Positions 62,783 to 64,000 of a DNA stretch of 64,000 bases are shown here, piece by piece. Numbering within the stretch: position 1 is the first letter of the stretch; each line of letters opens with the position of its first letter. The position numbers were made by a program, and so were the translations under genes. The notes below the pieces were generated by a model, which worked only from the letters and a program-made list of their open reading frames with translations, did not search any database and was not told the origin of the DNA. This DNA comes from Ruegeria sp. AD91A (lineage in GTDB: Bacteria > Pseudomonadota > Alphaproteobacteria > Rhodobacterales > Rhodobacteraceae), in the NCBI RefSeq assembly GCF_003443535.1, contig NZ_CP031946.1:620001-684000 (forward strand), read 5' to 3'.

Positions 62783-63415
62783 ATGAATTTCCACGAGGTG
62801 AGATTTCCCGCCAGTCTAAGCTTTGGCTCGGTCGGCGGCCCGGAACGGCGGACGGACATTGTGACGTTGGCCAATGGCTTTGAAGAGCGCAACACGCCCT
62901 GGGCCCATTCGCGCCGCCGATATGATGCGGGGTTGGGGATGCGTTCGCTGGACGATATCGAGACGCTGATTTCGTTCTTCGAAGCACGACAGGGTCAGAT
63001 GTTCGGCTTTCGCTGGAAAGACTGGTCGGATTTCAAATCCGGCAAGGCCACGGTGGACACCAGTTTCGGAGATCAGGTGATCGCCAAAGGCGACGGTACA
63101 CGCACCGAGTTTCAGTTGATCAAGACCTACCATTCGGGCGGGGTCAGCTATGCGCGCCCTATCGTAAAGCCGGTATTGGGTACAGTGCGTCTGGGTCTGG
63201 ATCAGGATGAGGTCCGCGAGGGCGTGGATTTTGATGTTGAACTGACGACGGGCAAGGTCACGTTTGCGGACCCGCCGCCGGAAGAGATCGATATCACCGC
63301 GGGTTTTGAGTTTGATGTGCCGGTGCGCTTTGACACCGACAAAATCCAGACCAGTGTCGCCAGTTTTCAGGCCGGTGATGTACCGAACGTTCCCGTGGTC
63401 GAGGTGCGCATCTGA
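62783..63415 (+). CDS. GTA distal tail protein (g12, DUF2460)
   Basis: DUF2460 protein of 210 residues in the tail tip. HEVRFPASLSFGSVGGPERRTD and FFEARQGQMFGFRWKDWSDFKS are diagnostic, then VARPIVKPVLGTV-like body. The stop overlaps the g13 start (TGATG). Confidence 0.92.
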   Translation: MNFHEVRFPASLSFGSVGGPERRTDIVTLANGFEERNTPWAHSRRRYDAGLGMRSLDDIETLISFFEARQGQMFGFRWKDWSDFKSGKATVDTSFGDQVIAKGDGTRTEFQLIKTYHSGGVSYARPIVKPVLGTVRLGLDQDEVREGVDFDVELTTGKVTFADPPPEEIDITAGFEFDVPVRFDTDKIQTSVASFQAGDVPNVPVVEVRI

Positions 63416-64000
63416 TGGCTCAAGATATACAGGGCCTGCACACGCATTTGCAGAGCGGGATGACAACGGTCTGCCGTTGTTGGGCGATCAAACGCAAGGA
63501 CGGTCAGGAATACGGTTTTACCGACCACGACATGGAGCTGAGTTTTGACGGGTTGACCTTCAAGGCCAGTACCGGCCTGACGGCCGCTGCCATCGAGCAG
63601 GCCACGGGCCTGTCCATCGACAACACGGAAGCAATGGGCGCTCTGTCTGACGCGGCCATTCGCGACGAGGATATCGAGGCAGGACGTTTTGACGGGGCCG
63701 AGGTGCGCGCCTGGTTGGTCAACTGGGCCGATCTGGATCAGCGCGTCCTTCAGTTCCGTGGTTCAATTGGTGAGTTGCGCCGCTCTGGCGGCGCTTTCCA
63801 TGCGGAATTGCGTGGCCTGACCGACTTGCTGAACCGCCCCTTGGGGCGTGTTTACCAGAAGCCCTGCACGGCTGTGTTGGGGGATCGGGCCTGCCGGTTC
63901 AACACCGACACACCGGGCTATTGGTTCGAAGGTGTGATCTCGGGTTTCGATGGCGGCACCCTTCTGCATGTTGCAGGGGGTCAAACCATTGAAGAAGGCT
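63415..64000 (+). CDS. GTA DUF2163 hub protein (g13), partial
   Basis: The frame starts at ATG 63415 overlapping the g12 stop, and runs open to the window edge with at least 195 residues. HLQSGMTTVCRCWAIKRKDG, FTDHDMELSFDGLTFKAS and CTAVLGDRACRFNTDT are typical of the DUF2163 tail hub protein. The remaining C-terminal part and g14-g15 must lie to the right. Confidence 0.9.
   Translation, partial: MAQDIQGLHTHLQSGMTTVCRCWAIKRKDGQEYGFTDHDMELSFDGLTFKASTGLTAAAIEQATGLSIDNTEAMGALSDAAIRDEDIEAGRFDGAEVRAWLVNWADLDQRVLQFRGSIGELRRSGGAFHAELRGLTDLLNRPLGRVYQKPCTAVLGDRACRFNTDTPGYWFEGVISGFDGGTLLHVAGGQTIEEG

Overview
The window reads as a chromosomal segment of a marine alphaproteobacterium of the roseobacter group (Rhodobacteraceae), most likely Ruegeria or a close relative. 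The pointers are a complete DMSP lyase gene (dddP) whose metal and catalytic residues fall at the published positions, a gene transfer agent (GTA) structural cluster of the Rhodobacter type, a luxR-luxI quorum-sensing pair, a BCCT osmolyte carrier, and GC-rich coding sequence throughout. I saw no tRNA, rRNA, CRISPR array, insertion sequence or integrase.

Layout. 0.6-5.4 kb: fatty acid desaturase, an HhH protein with a histone H1-like lysine tail, serS and a MscS-type channel. 5.5-12.6 kb: one rightward run of envelope and export genes: yajC-secD-secF, a TSUP permease, an Mth938-type protein, then the cytochrome c maturation set ccmA-ccmB-ccmC-ccmD-ccmG. 12.6-20.8 kb: SDR oxidoreductase, BCCT carrier with a coupled 29-residue membrane peptide, acnA, a DUF1223 secreted protein, a lipid A-type acyltransferase and a lone FliG. 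20.9-31.2 kb: small secreted proteins, purB, an alpha/beta hydrolase-OsmC fusion, dddP, a DUF3445 protein, a lytic transglycosylase and an FMN-binding protein. 31.3-37.8 kb: glnB-glnA, the NAD(P)HX repair enzyme, a porin and trigger factor. 37.9-41.7 kb: luxR-luxI and the ribosomal operon rpsF-rpsR-rplI. 42-52.3 kb: YceI and b561-YceI proteins facing each other, fabD-fabG-acpP-fabF-mltG with a GNAT gene and a divergent HisA paralogue in between, and a DEAD-box helicase. 52.6-53.6 kb: a tandem-HxlR regulator divergent from a VOC protein. 53.8-64 kb: GTA genes g1 to g13 (g13 is cut by the window edge).

The GTA block holds the most unusual signals. Its leader has a possible promoter with a perfect dyad in the spacer, direct repeats upstream, and a strong intrinsic terminator between that promoter and the first gene, which would fit an attenuator. 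The cluster is split between the large terminase and portal genes by an AT-richer, oppositely oriented gene for a secreted protein that resembles a polysaccharide lyase. Elsewhere the notable signals are a palindromic repeat inserted in frame in the NAD(P)HX repair gene, an S6:S18-binding leader ahead of rpsF, a 20-bp lux-box-like dyad in front of luxI, and a HisA paralogue with altered active-site residues.

Starts were chosen by hand from ribosome binding sites and family lengths; no database search was possible, so family names rest on motif recognition.
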